From contig CAWIUN010000020.1 of assembly GCA_963839285.1 (NCBI GenBank), forward strand, positions 124,001 through 188,000: a DNA stretch of 64,000 bases. Reading direction: 5' to 3'. This DNA is from DASSSQ01 sp963839285 (lineage in GTDB: Bacteria; Actinomycetota; Thermoleophilia; Gaiellales; Gaiellaceae). Both the position numbers and the translations under genes were made by a program. Positions 47,533 through 56,479 of this stretch are shown here, piece by piece (positions within the stretch are counted from its first letter, which is position 1; each line of letters begins with the position of its first letter). Below the pieces are notes generated by a model. That model saw only the letters and a program-made list of their open reading frames with translations, searched no databases and had not been told where the DNA came from.

Positions 47533-49214
47533 ATGGCGTCGATGGCCACCACCGAGGGCACGGGCACCGACCGCTGGCGCGAGGAGCTCTACGAGGCCGC
47601 GCCGGAGCGGCAGGGCGAGCTCTTCTCGACGATCTCGGGGGTCGAGAACGAGCCGCTCTGACGCCGGACACGGTCGAGGTCGACTACGACCGCGACCTCG
47701 GCTATCCGGGCGCGTATCCGTTCACGCGCGGCGTCTACCCGTCGATGTACCGCGGCCGGCTCTGGACGATGCGCCAGTTCGCCGGCTTCGGCACGGCGGA
47801 GGAGACGAACGAGCGCTTCCGCTACCTGCTCGAGCACGGCCAGACCGGGCTCTCGACCGCCTTCGACATGCCGACGCTGATGGGCTACGACTCCGACCAC
47901 CCGCGCTCGCTGGGCGAGGTCGGCCGCGAGGGCGTGGCGGTCGACTCGCTCGACGACATGGAGACGCTGTTCGCCGGGATCCCGCTCGGCGAGGTCTCGA
48001 CGTCGATGACGATCAACTCGCCGGCGGCGATCCTGCTCGCGTTCTACGTCTGCGTCGGCGAGCAGCAGGGCGTGCCGCGCGACGGAGCTGCGCGGGCACG
48101 GTCGCAGACGGACATCCTCAAGGAGTACATCGCGCAGAAGGAGTGGATCTTCCCGCCGGAGCCGTCGATGCGGCTGGTGACGGACATGGTCGAGTTCTGC
48201 GCGCGGGAGATGCCGCTGCTGGCATCCGATCTCGATCTCCGGCTACCACATCCGCGAGGCGGGCTCGACGGCGGCGCAGGAGCTCGCGTTCACGCTCGCC
48301 GACGGCTTCGCCTACGTCGAGGCGGGCGATCGAGCGCGGCCTCGACGTCGACGAGTTCGCGCCGCGGCTCTCGTTCTTCTTCAACGCGCACATCGACTTC
48401 TTCGAGGAGATCGCGAAGTACCGCGCCGCCCGCCGGATCTGGGCGCGGGAGCTGCGCGAGACGCTACGGCGCGAAGAACCCGCGCTCGTGGCTGATGCGC
48501 TTCCACACGCAGACCGCCGGCGTCTCGCTGACCGCGCAGCAGCCGCAGGTGAACATCGTCCGCACGGCGCTCGAGGCGCTGGCGGCGGTGCTCGGCGGCA
48601 CGCAGTCGCTGCACACGAACTCGCTTCGACGAGGCGCTCGCGCTGCCGACCGAGGACGCGGTGCGGATCGCGCTGCGCACGCAGCAGGTGATCGCGCACG
48701 AGACCGGCGTCGCGAACACGATCGACCCGCTCGGCGGCTCCTACTACGTCGAGGAGCTGACCGAACGAGCTGGAGCGGAGGCCTACGAGTACTTCGACCG
48801 GATCAAGCGAGCTCGGCGGCGTCGTCGCCGGCGATCAAGGAGAACTTCTTCCAGCGCGAGATCGCCGAGGCGGCGTTCCGCTACCAGGCAGAGGTCGAGG
48901 CGGGGCGAGCGCGTCGATCGTCGGCGTCAACCGCTACCAGATGCGACGAGGACGAGCCGAGCTCGAGCTCCTCAGGATCGACCCGGCGCTCGAGCGCGAA
49001 GCAGGTCGAGCGCGTGCAGGCGCGTGCGCGCCCGCCGCGACGCCGCCGCGGTCGAGGCCGCGCTGGCGCGCCTGAAGGAGGACGCCGCCGGCGAGGGCGC
49101 GCAACCTGATGCCGCCGATCGTCGACGCCGCGCAGCGCGTACGTGACGATGGGCGAGATGTGCGACGCGCTGCGCGAGGTCTGGGGCGTCTGGCGCGAGA
49201 CGCCCGTCTTCTAG
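47533..49214 (+). CDS. icmA: acyl-CoA mutase large subunit, isobutyryl-CoA mutase type, frameshifted
   Basis: B12-dependent carbon-skeleton mutase, substrate-binding TIM-barrel subunit of about 555 residues without its own B12 domain. Family landmarks: GVYPSMYRGRLWTMRQFAGF, STAFDMPTLMGYDSDHP, EVSTSMTINSPAAILLA, FPPEPSMRLV, ISGYHIREAGSTAAQE, and TIDPLGGSYYVE. At the two known specificity positions it has Phe (in RQFAGFG) where methylmalonyl-CoA mutase has Tyr89, and Gln (in YIAQKEW) where it has Arg207. Phe/Gln is the isobutyryl-CoA mutase pair. Frameshifts near 47661, 48085, 48223, 48330, 48467, 48627 and at least six after 48760. The small subunit is at 51354. Confidence 0.85.
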
Positions 49215-49253
49215 CGACCCTCTCGCGCTAACACAATCGCGGTTTTCGTCGTC

Positions 49254-49259
49254 TACTCT
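49254..49259 (+). promoter_or_regulatory. -10 element TACTCT
   Basis: TACTCT lies eight bases before ATG 49268, without a Shine-Dalgarno sequence. Confidence 0.35.
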
Positions 49260-49267
49260 GTCGGCGG

Positions 49268-49836
49268 ATGAGCTCGTCTGACCTCGCACCCTCCAGTCGC
49301 CGAAGTTCCAGCGGCGCTTCTTCTGGATCGCCCTCGGCGTGCTCGTCGCCGGGCTCGCCATCGGCCTGCCGTCGATCGGTTCTTCACACGGCGGCGACTC
49401 CACGGCCACGCCGCTCACGGACAAGCCCGCGAAGGACGTGTCGAAGGTCGCCGAAGACGGTCAAGCTCGACCCCGAGGCGCAGAAGGTGGCGCAGGAGTT
49501 CATCCTCACCGCCGTCGCGCGCAAGAACCTGAAGCAGGCCTACGAGCTCGCCGGCCCGCAGATCCGCCAGGGCCAGACGCTGAAGGAGTGGATGACCGGC
49601 AACATCGCCGTCGTCCCGTATCCCGTCGAGGAGCTCGACCTCGCGCCGATGAAGGTCGACTACTCGTACAAGAACGAGGCGCTGATCCAGGTCGCGCTGC
49701 TCCCGAAGAAGGGCTCGAAGGTGAAGGGCCAGCTCTTCGCGATGCAGCTGAACAAGGTCGGGGAACCGCTGGGTCGTCAACTCGTGGGTGCCCAACTCGA
49801 AGCCGCCGGTCCCCTGCGGCGACGGTCAACTGCTAG
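49268..49836 (+). CDS. membrane-anchored hypothetical protein, first of a paralogous pair, frameshifted
   Basis: About 190 residues. The N-terminal cytoplasmic part and one membrane segment (FFWIALGVLVAGLAIGLPSI) are followed by an extracytoplasmic domain: FILTAVARKNLKQAYELAGP, IRQGQTLKEWMTGNIAVVPYP, VDYSYKNEALIQVALLPK and NRWVVNSWVP. The fold resembles small NTF2-like or DUF4878-type outer domains, but I do not recognise a named family. Indels near 49296, 49458 and 49816. The neighbour at 49858 has the same layout and motifs, so the two arose by tandem duplication. Confidence 0.65.
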
Positions 49837-49857
49837 GCAGCGCGGTAGCCGGGCGCC

Positions 49858-50601
49858 ATGAGCGGCCGCTTCGCCTCGCCTCGCTTCCGCCGCCGCTTCA
49901 TCTGGTCCGTCTTGCTCGTCGGCTCCGCCAGCGGGCGTCGCCGTCACCGCCGCCGTGATCGGGAACACGGCGCACCCGGAGCCCGAGCGGTTCTCGAACA
50001 CGCCGGCGAAGATCGTCCGCTCGCCCAAGCTGGCCGACCTCCGTCCCGCCGAGCGGGCGCAGCTGCTCGAGACGTCGCTGCTGTTCGTGCGCACGGCGGT
50101 CGCCCGCCGCGACCTCGACCGGGCCTACGACCTCGCCGGCCCGGAGCTCGTGCAGGGGATGAGCCGCGGCCGAGTGGCGGCAGGGGAACATCCCCGTCGT
50201 CCCGTTCCCCGCGATCGGGGTCGCGCAGTGGAACGTCGCCTACTCGTACCGGAACGACGTCGCGTTCACGCTCTCGCTGGTGGCGAAGCCGGGCGCGTCG
50301 CCCGTCGTCGGCAAGACCTTCACGATCGAGTTCACCCGCGAGAACGGACGGAAGCCGTGGCGCGTCGCGTCCTGGTTCCCGACCGGGGTCTCCGGCGTCG
50401 CGCAACGACCCGAAGCTCGCCGCCAGTCGCCGAGAGCCCGCCGAAGGTGGCAGGCGGCCCTCTCGCTCTGGTGGCTCGTCGCTGCCCGTCGGGATGCTCG
50501 CGCTCGTGATCGTCATCCCGGCGGCGCTCGGCGTCCGCCACTGGTGGGTCGGCCGCCGCTCCGACCGCGCCTACCTGACCGAGCGCGGCTACAGCAGGTA
50601 G
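49858..50601 (+). CDS. membrane-anchored hypothetical protein, second of a paralogous pair, frameshifted
   Basis: About 245 residues. The N-terminal membrane segment (FIWSVLLVGSASGVAVTAAVIG) and outer domain match the gene at 49268 (FVRTAVARRDLDRAYDLAGP, WRQGNIPVVPFP, NVAYSYRNDVAF, KPWRVASWFPTG). It adds a second, C-terminal membrane segment (LPVGMLALVIVIPAALGVRH) and a short basic tail, absent from the first paralogue. Indels near 49931, 50172, 50404 and 50445-50490. It is 21 bases downstream of its partner, so probably the same transcript. Function unknown. Confidence 0.65.
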   Translation: MSGRFASPRFRRRFIWSVLLVGSASGRRRHRRRDREHGAPGARAVLEHAGEDRPLAQAGRPPSRRAGAAARDVAAVRAHGGRPPRPRPGLRPRRPGARAGDEPRPSGGRGTSPSSRSPRSGSRSGTSPTRTGTTSRSRSRWWRSRARRPSSARPSRSSSPARTDGSRGASRPGSRPGSPASRNDPKLAASRREPAEGGRRPSRSGGSSLPVGMLALVIVIPAALGVRHWWVGRRSDRAYLTERGYSR

Positions 50602-50604
50602 CCG

Positions 50605-51332
50605 CTAGACCTCCAGCTCGAGCCCGTCGCGCGCCTGCTCGAGGCCGTCGGCGAGCGGCAGCTCGTGCGGGCGGTGCGTGAGCAGGAGCCGGCCGCGCGC
50701 CCGAGGCCTCGAAGGCGGCGACGGCCTCGTCGGCCGAGAGGTGCCCGCGCGGCTGCCCGTCCAGGTCGCCGCGCGCGAGCGTCGCCTCGCAGACGAACAG
50801 GTCGGCGTCGCGGGCGAGCTCGGCGAGCGCTCGCACGGCGCCGAGTCGCCGGAGTAGGCGAGCGAGCGCGTCGCCGTCCTCGACGCGGAGCCCGTAGGTG
50901 CGGAGCGTGTAGTGCGGGAGCCGCGAGCGGCGACGACTCGCAGCCCCGCCGCCTCGAACGGCTCGCCCTCCGCGTACTCGCGCAGCGCGAAGGCGCTCTC
51001 CCACATCTCCTCCCAGCCGAGCCGCGCGCCGAAGTCGCGCAGCCGCTCGCTGCCCTCCGGCGGCAGCCACAGCTCGACGCGCGGCCGGTCGCGGCCGGGC
51101 CCGCGATCGTCCCCCAGACCCACGGCACGAGGTCGCCCCAGTGGTCGAGGTGCCAGTGCGTGATCACGATCGCGTCCACGCGCGGCCAGCCGCCGTCGCG
51201 CTCGCGCAGCTTGGCGAGCACGCCGGGCCCGCAGTCGAGCAGCAGCCGGCCCGGTCCCTCGACGAGATAGCCCGACTGCGCGCCGCCCGGATTGGGCCAC
51301 GCGGGCGAGCAGCCGATGACGGTCAGTTTCAC
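50605..51332 (-). CDS. MBL-fold metallohydrolase, frameshifted
   Basis: About 242 residues. The metallo-beta-lactamase metal site is THWHLDHWGD (H-x-H-x-D-H), followed by a later SGDSAPCE (bridging Asp) and a C-terminal LLTHRPHELP His. RNase Z/YcbL-like architecture; the substrate is unknown. Start GTG 51332 leads directly into KLTVIGCSPAWPNPGGAQSGYLV. Frameshifts near 51105, 50925, 50835 and 50700. It is divergent from the mutase small-subunit gene, 21 bases away. Confidence 0.85.
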
Positions 51333-51339
51333 GGGGCTA

Positions 51340-51345
51340 TATCCT
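51340..51345 (+). promoter_or_regulatory. -10 element TATCCT
   Basis: TATCCT lies eight bases before GTG 51354 in the short region between the divergent MBL and mutase genes. Confidence 0.45.
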
Positions 51346-51353
51346 GGCCGATC

Positions 51354-51758
51354 GTGGCAGCGGGAACGATACGGGTCGTCGTCGCCAAGGTCGGGCCTGG
51401 ACGGTCACGACCGGGGCGCGAAGATCATCGCACGCGCGCTCCGCGACGCGGGGATGGAGGTCATCTACACCGGCCTCCACCAGACGCCGGAGCAGATCGT
51501 CGAGACGGTGATCCAGGAGGACGCGGACGCGGTCGGGCATCTCGATCCTCTCCGGCGCGCACATGACGCTCGTCCCGCGGTGCTCGAGCTGCTGCGCGAG
51601 AACGGCGCCGAGGACGTGCTCGTCGTCGTCGGCGGCACGATCCCGACCGACGACATCCGCGAGCTGAAGGCGCGGCGGCGTCGCCGAGGTGCTTCACGCC
51701 CGGCGCGCCGACGAGCGAGATCGTCGAGTTCCTGCGCGGCGCGGTCGCGGCCGCGTAG
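51354..51758 (+). CDS. icmB: B12-binding small subunit of acyl-CoA mutase, frameshifted
   Basis: About 134 residues, the size of stand-alone IcmB-type subunits. The cobalamin motif is VGLDGHDRGAK (D-x-H-x-x-G, His being the lower axial ligand), then ISILSGAH (S-x-L) and VVVGGTIP (GG loop). Pairs with the large subunit at 47533; the two genes are separated by about 2.1 kb and three unrelated genes. Indels near 51394, 51538, 51680 and 51699. Cofactor would come from the adenosyltransferase at 22897. Confidence 0.88.
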
Positions 51759-51792
51759 TTTCACGCCTCGCCGGCGCGGCGATGAGATCGGC

Positions 51793-51987
51793 ATGGCAGT
51801 CATGGATCTCGGACACGCCGCCGTCTCCAGCGGCTGGCGCAAGAAGGTCGCCGACGCGGCCTCGCCGCGGGTCGCCGACCGCGCTCCCGTCGCCGAGCCG
51901 CACGTACGCACGGCGATCGGGCTCGCCCTCTTCGCGATCTCGGTCGTCTACGTCGTCAGGACGGTGCGCGCGGCGGTCGTGCGCTAG
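51793..51987 (+). CDS. small single-span membrane protein
   Basis: Intact frame of 64 residues: a hydrophilic N-terminal half rich in A, D, R and one membrane segment (AIGLALFAISVVYVVRTV) near the C-terminus. An alternative ATG lies three codons downstream. I do not recognise a family. The next gene is convergent, with its stop nine bases away. Confidence 0.5.
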   Translation: MAVMDLGHAAVSSGWRKKVADAASPRVADRAPVAEPHVRTAIGLALFAISVVYVVRTVRAAVVR

Positions 51988-51995
51988 ACGATCGG

Positions 51996-52896
51996 CTAGC
52001 GGACGAGCACGCGCGCGGCGGGATCGCCCCGTCGAAGCCGGCGCGGGCCTCCGGGCTCGCGACCGCCGGGCCGGTCCAGACGCGGACGCGGGCGCCCGGG
52101 GTCAGCTCGGCCGCCCGGCCCGCCTGGATCTGCTGCGCGGCCGGCGCGGCGGTCAGCAGCACGTCCGGCGGGAGCGCGAGCGTCACCTTCGCGTCGATCG
52201 TCTTCTGGTGCTGGTGCGACGGCCACTCCCGCAGGCTCGTGACGTGCAGGCCGAGGAAGCCCCCGACGCTCTCGATCACGGTGCCGTCGAGGACGAGCGA
52301 GTAGCGCTTGCCGTCCGGCTCGCTGAAGAGCAGCCGGCGGGCCTTCTTCAGGTACGGGAACGGGTCGACCGCGGCCTTCGCCGGGTGCACCTCGAAGTGG
52401 AGGTGCGGGTGGAGCCCGTTCGCGTCGCCCGAGTCGCCGACGAAGCCGACCGGCTGCCCGGCCGTCGACGCGGTCGCCCTCCTCGAGGCCGGGCGCGTAC
52501 GCGGTGCCGGCGACGCACTTGCCCTTGTTGTCGTTGCCGGGGCCGAGGTCGTTGTTGAGGTGGATGTAGAGGTAGGTGCGTGCCGCTGTCGCCGTGAGGT
52601 AGAGCATGCAGCCGGCGCTCGCGGAGGTCGTCCAGAACTTGACGGTGCCGCTCTCGGCGGCGAGCGCGAGCGCCCGCTGCGGCGCGAGGATGTCGTTGCC
52701 CTCGTGGCGGCCGGTGCCGCGCGGGTCGCCGAAGTCGTCCGTCGTACGGAGGCCGGCCCGAGCACCGGGAAGACGAGCTGCGGCTTCGCCTTCGCTGCGC
52801 GCCGCGACGCCGGGCAGCACGCCGGCTGCGGCGAGGCCGCAGAGCGAGGAGGAAGAGGAGAGTGACCCCTCGGGCTGTCGTCCGGTGGCTGCGCAT
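51996..52896 (-). CDS. M23-family (LytM) peptidase, secreted, frameshifted
   Basis: About 300 residues. N-terminal signal-like segment (RGVTLLFLLAL) after ATG 52896. The zinc site is complete: GRHEGNDILAP gives H-x3-D and HLHFEVHP gives H-x-H, so it should be an active peptidoglycan or protein endopeptidase. The DFGDPRGTGRHEG start and YLYIHLNNDLGP strand are typical of M23. Indels occur near 52830-52850, 52760 and 52465. A C-terminal beta-rich extension of about 110 residues (SLVLDGTVIESVGGFLG onwards) follows the catalytic domain and is not recognised. Confidence 0.85.
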
Positions 52897-52997
52897 GGCG
52901 CTCCGGTTCGCGCTCGAAGCGCCGGACCCTAGCGCGGATCGACCACGCACGTGCGTCCGCGACGAACCTGCAACGTCGCCGCCGACGCGAGGCTCGT

Positions 52998-53003
52998 TAG
53001 AGT
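52998..53003 (+). promoter_or_regulatory. -10 element TAGAGT of the etf operon
   Basis: TAGAGT lies eight bases before the etfB ATG at 53012, without a Shine-Dalgarno sequence. Confidence 0.4.
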
Positions 53004-53011
53004 CTCGCGCG

Positions 53012-53796
53012 ATGAAGATCGCCGTCTGCGTGAAGCAGGTGCCGGACGCCGCCGCGGCGCGGCGGATCGACCCGGCATCGAAGCGGCTCGACCGCTCCGG
53101 CGAGGGCGCGCTGAACGCCTTCGACGCGAACGCGATCGAGGAGGCGCTGAAGCTCAAGGAGGCCGCCGGCGACGGCGAGGTCGTGCTCGTCTCGCTCGGG
53201 CCCGAGAAGGCGCTCGACGCGCTCCGCAAGGGGCTCGCGATGGGCGCCGACCGCGCCGTCCTCGTCTCCGACGACGCGGCCGCGGGCTCCGACCTCGTCG
53301 CCACGAGCCGCGCGCTCGCGAAGGCGCTCGAGCGCGAGAGCGCCGACCTCGTCCTCTTCGGCCAGCAGGCCTCGGACTCCGACGGCGCCGTGCCTCTGGG
53401 CGGCCGTCGCCGAGCGGCTGCGCCGGCCGCTGATCTCGCAGGTCGCCGAGCTCCACGGTCGACGGCGGCACGGTGCGCGGCAAGCGCCAGACCGAGTTCG
53501 GCTACGACACGATCGAGGCGCCGCTGCCCGGCGGTCGTCGCCGTCTCGGACGCGATCAACGAGCCGCGCTACCCGTCGCTGAAGGGGATCATGGGCGCGA
53601 AGAAGAAGCCGCAGGAGCAGCTGTCGCTCGCCGACCTCGGCGTCGAGGCCGACCGCGCCGGCGAGGCGGGCTCGACGACCGAGGTGCTCGCGCTCGGCGA
53701 CCCGCCGCCGCGCGGCGACGCGCGCAAGATCGAGGACGACGGCAACGCCGCGCGAGGCGATCGTCGACTTCCTCGCAGGAGAAGAGGCTGCTGTGA
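53012..53796 (+). CDS. etfB: electron transfer flavoprotein beta subunit, frameshifted
   Basis: About 258 residues. Accepts electrons from acyl-CoA dehydrogenases together with EtfA. Seen: KIAVCVKQVPDAAAARRIDP, FDANAIEEALKLKE, VLVSLGPEKALDALRKGLAMGADRAVLVSD, the AMP-binding LVLFGQQASDSDGA, TVRGKRQTEFGYDTIEAPLPAVVAVSDAINEPRYPSLKGIMGAKKKP. Indels near 53400, 53454, 53533, 53754 and 53778. The stop overlaps the GTG of etfA (GTGA at 53793-53796). Confidence 0.92.
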
Positions 53797-54768
53797 GGAC
53801 GCTCGTCTTCCTCGAGCACCACGGCGGCGAGCTGCAGAAGGGCGCCGCTCGGCGTGCTCTCGAAGGCCGCGCACGCTCGGCGGCGACGTCGCCGGCGTCG
53901 TCGTCGGCTCCGGCGTCCGCGCGCTCGCCGAGCAGGCCGGGACGTTCGGCGCCGCGACGGTCTACGTCGCCGACGACGCGGCGCTCGAGGCGCCGCTGCC
54001 GCAGCCGCGCGTCGACGTGCTCGCGCAGGCTCGTCGCGGCGACGGCGGCTTCGACACCGTCCTCTTCGCGCAGTCGGTGCTCGCCGCGGACGTCGCCGCC
54101 GGCCTCGCCGCGCGGCTCGACGCGGGCCTGAACTGGGACCTCGTCGACCTCGAGGAGCGCGACGGCGCGCTCGTCGGCAAGCGCGCCGCGCTCGCGGACT
54201 CGGTCTACGTCGACGTCGGCTGGAAGGTCGACGCCGCGGATCGCGCTCGTCCGCTCCGGCACCTTCGACCCGGCCGAGACGGGCGGCGAGCCGCGCAGGT
54301 CGAGGACGCCGCCGTCGAGCTCGAGGACTTCTCGACGCAGGCGACGATGGTCGAGCAGGCGCACGCGGAGCAGCGACGGGCCCGTCGATCGAGGACGCCG
54401 ACGTGATCGTCGCCGGCGGCCGCGGGCTCGGCGCGCCCGGAGGGCTTCGCGCTCGCCGAGGAGCTCGCGAAGGCGCTCGGCGGCGCGGTCGCGCGCGACG
54501 CGCGCGGTCGTCGACGCCGGCTGGTACCCGTACTCGAGCGCAGGTCGGCCAGACCGGCAAGACGGTCTCGCCGAAGCTCTACGTCGCGCTCGGCATCTCC
54601 GGCGCGATCCAGCACAAGGTCGGGATGCAGAGCTCGAACGTGATCGTCTCGATCAACAAGGACGCGAACGCGCCGATCTTCGAGTTCTCCGACCTCGGCG
54701 TCGTCGGCGACCTGCACGAGATCGTCCCGAAGCTGACCGAGCTCGTGCAGCAGCGGAAGGGCGCGTGA
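53793..54768 (+). CDS. etfA: electron transfer flavoprotein alpha subunit, frameshifted
   Basis: About 322 residues. The C-terminal FAD-binding domain has IVAGGRGLGAPEGFALAEEL, VVDAGWYP, QVGQTGKTVSPKLYVALGIS and GAIQHKVGMQSSNVIVSINKD, the standard EtfA signature. Indels near 53849, 53868, 54029, 54240, 54371, 54440, 54507 and 54540. GTG start and stop both overlap the neighbouring genes (GTGA), so etfB, etfA and ETF-QO are translationally coupled. Confidence 0.93.
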
Positions 54769-56479
54769 GCGTCCGGCCCGCCGACTACCCGCCTCCGTGG
54801 AGCCCGGAGGACGCGATCGCCGCGCCGACCGACCCGCCGGACGAGCGGATCGAGGTCGGCGTGCTCGTCGTCGGCGCCGGGCCCGGCCGGGCTCGCCTGC
54901 GCGATCCGCTTCGGCCAGCTGCTCGAGGAGCATCCCGAGGTCGCGGAGCGGCTCGGCGAGGTGCCGGTCGCGGTGCTCGAGAAGGGCAAGCAGCCCGGCT
55001 CGCACCTGCTCTCCGGCGCGGTCGTCAACCCGCTCGCGCTGCGCGCGGCTCTTCCGCGACCGGATCGCGTCGACGAGCATGCCGACCTACGGCGAGGTCG
55101 CGCACGAGGCCGTGCTACTTCCTGACGCGCACGAAGCGCGATCCGGATCCCGACGCCGCCGACGATGAAGAACGACCGCAACGTCGTCGTCTCGCTCTCG
55201 CAGCTCGGCCGCTGGCTCGCCGAGCAGGCGGAGGAGGCCGGCGCGACGATCCTGCCCGAGACGCGACGCGCAGAAGCTGCTCGTCGACCACGGCCGCGTC
55301 CTCGGCGTCCGCACCGGCGACAAGGGCCGCGGCCGCGACGGCGAGGAGCTCGCCGAACTTCGAGCCGGGCTCCGACATCCGGCGCAGCGTGACCGTGCTC
55401 GCCGAGGGGACGCAGGGGCACGCTGACCGGCGCGGCGCTCGACCGCTTCGGCCTCGCAGCGGCGACAACCCGCAGGTGTGGGCGCTCGGCGTCAAGGAGG
55501 TCTGGAAGGTCGCGAAGCCGCTCGACCGCGTGATCCACACGATGGGCTGGCCGCTGCGCGCCGGGCGCAAGTACCGCGAGTTCGGCGGCTCGTTCGTCTA
55601 CCCGATGGGCGAGGACATGGTCACGCTCGGCCTCGTCGTCGGCCTCGACTACCGCGACGCCGAGCTCTCGGTGCACGACCTGCTCCAGGAGCTGAAGACG
55701 CACCCGCTGATCCGCGCGCATCCTCGAGGGCGGCGAGCGCGTCGCAGTGGGGCGCGAAGACGATCCCCGAGGGCGGCTTCGCGGCGCTGCCGAAGCGGCT
55801 GCACGCGCCCGGGCCTGCTGCTCGCCGGCGACGGCGTCGGCCTCGTCAACGTGCCGGCGCTGAAGGGGATCCACTACGCGATCGAGTCGGGCCGGCTCGC
55901 CGCCGAGGCGGCCTTCGCGGCGCTGCAGCCGGGGACGACGCCGTCGGACGCCGGGCGCGCTCGACGGCTACGACGAGTCGCTGCGCGACAGCTTCATCTG
56001 GCACGACCTCTGGCAGGTGCGCAACATGCGCCAGGCCTTCGGCCGCGGCTTCTGGATGGGCGGCGCGCTCGCCGGCGCGGCGACCGCGACCCGCGGCTAC
56101 CTGCCGCCGGGGCTCGTCGCGCACCGAGCGCGACGCCGAGCAGCGAGCTGATCCGCACCGACCGCGCGCAGAGCTATCCGGCGCCGGACGGCGAGCTCAC
56201 CTTCGACAAGCTCTCGTCGGTCTTCGCGTCCGGCAACCGGACGCGCGACGACCAGCCGAGCCACATCCGGATCCAGCGGCAGGTGCCGCGCGACCTCGCC
56301 CAGCTGTGGGCGCGGATGTGCCCCGCGCAGGTCTACGAGGTCGGCGAGGAGGACGGCGACGGCACCGTCACCGTCGAGGTGACCCGTCGAACTGCGTCCA
56401 GTGCGGCGCGATCACCGCCAAGGGCGGCCGCCTGACCCCGCCCGAGGGCGGCTCCGGGCCCGAGTACACGCTCACGTAG
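54765..56479 (+). CDS. ETF-quinone oxidoreductase (FixC-like), atypical iron-sulfur motif, frameshifted
   Basis: About 570 residues. Passes electrons from ETF to the membrane quinone pool. N-terminal FAD motif VVGAGPAGLACAIRF, GKQPGSHLLSGAV, VLAEGTQGHLTGAAL, GWPLRAGRKYREFGGSFVYP, LLLAGDGVGLVNVPALKGIHYA, CPAQVYEV. The C-terminal cluster reads NCVQCGAITAKGG: compared with the usual C-x2-C-x2-C of ETF-QO, the third Cys is replaced by Ile. The first cluster Cys (MCPAQ) is kept. PPEGGSGPEY ends the protein. Frameshifts occur about every 100 bases. Start GTG 54765 overlaps the etfA stop. Confidence 0.9.
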
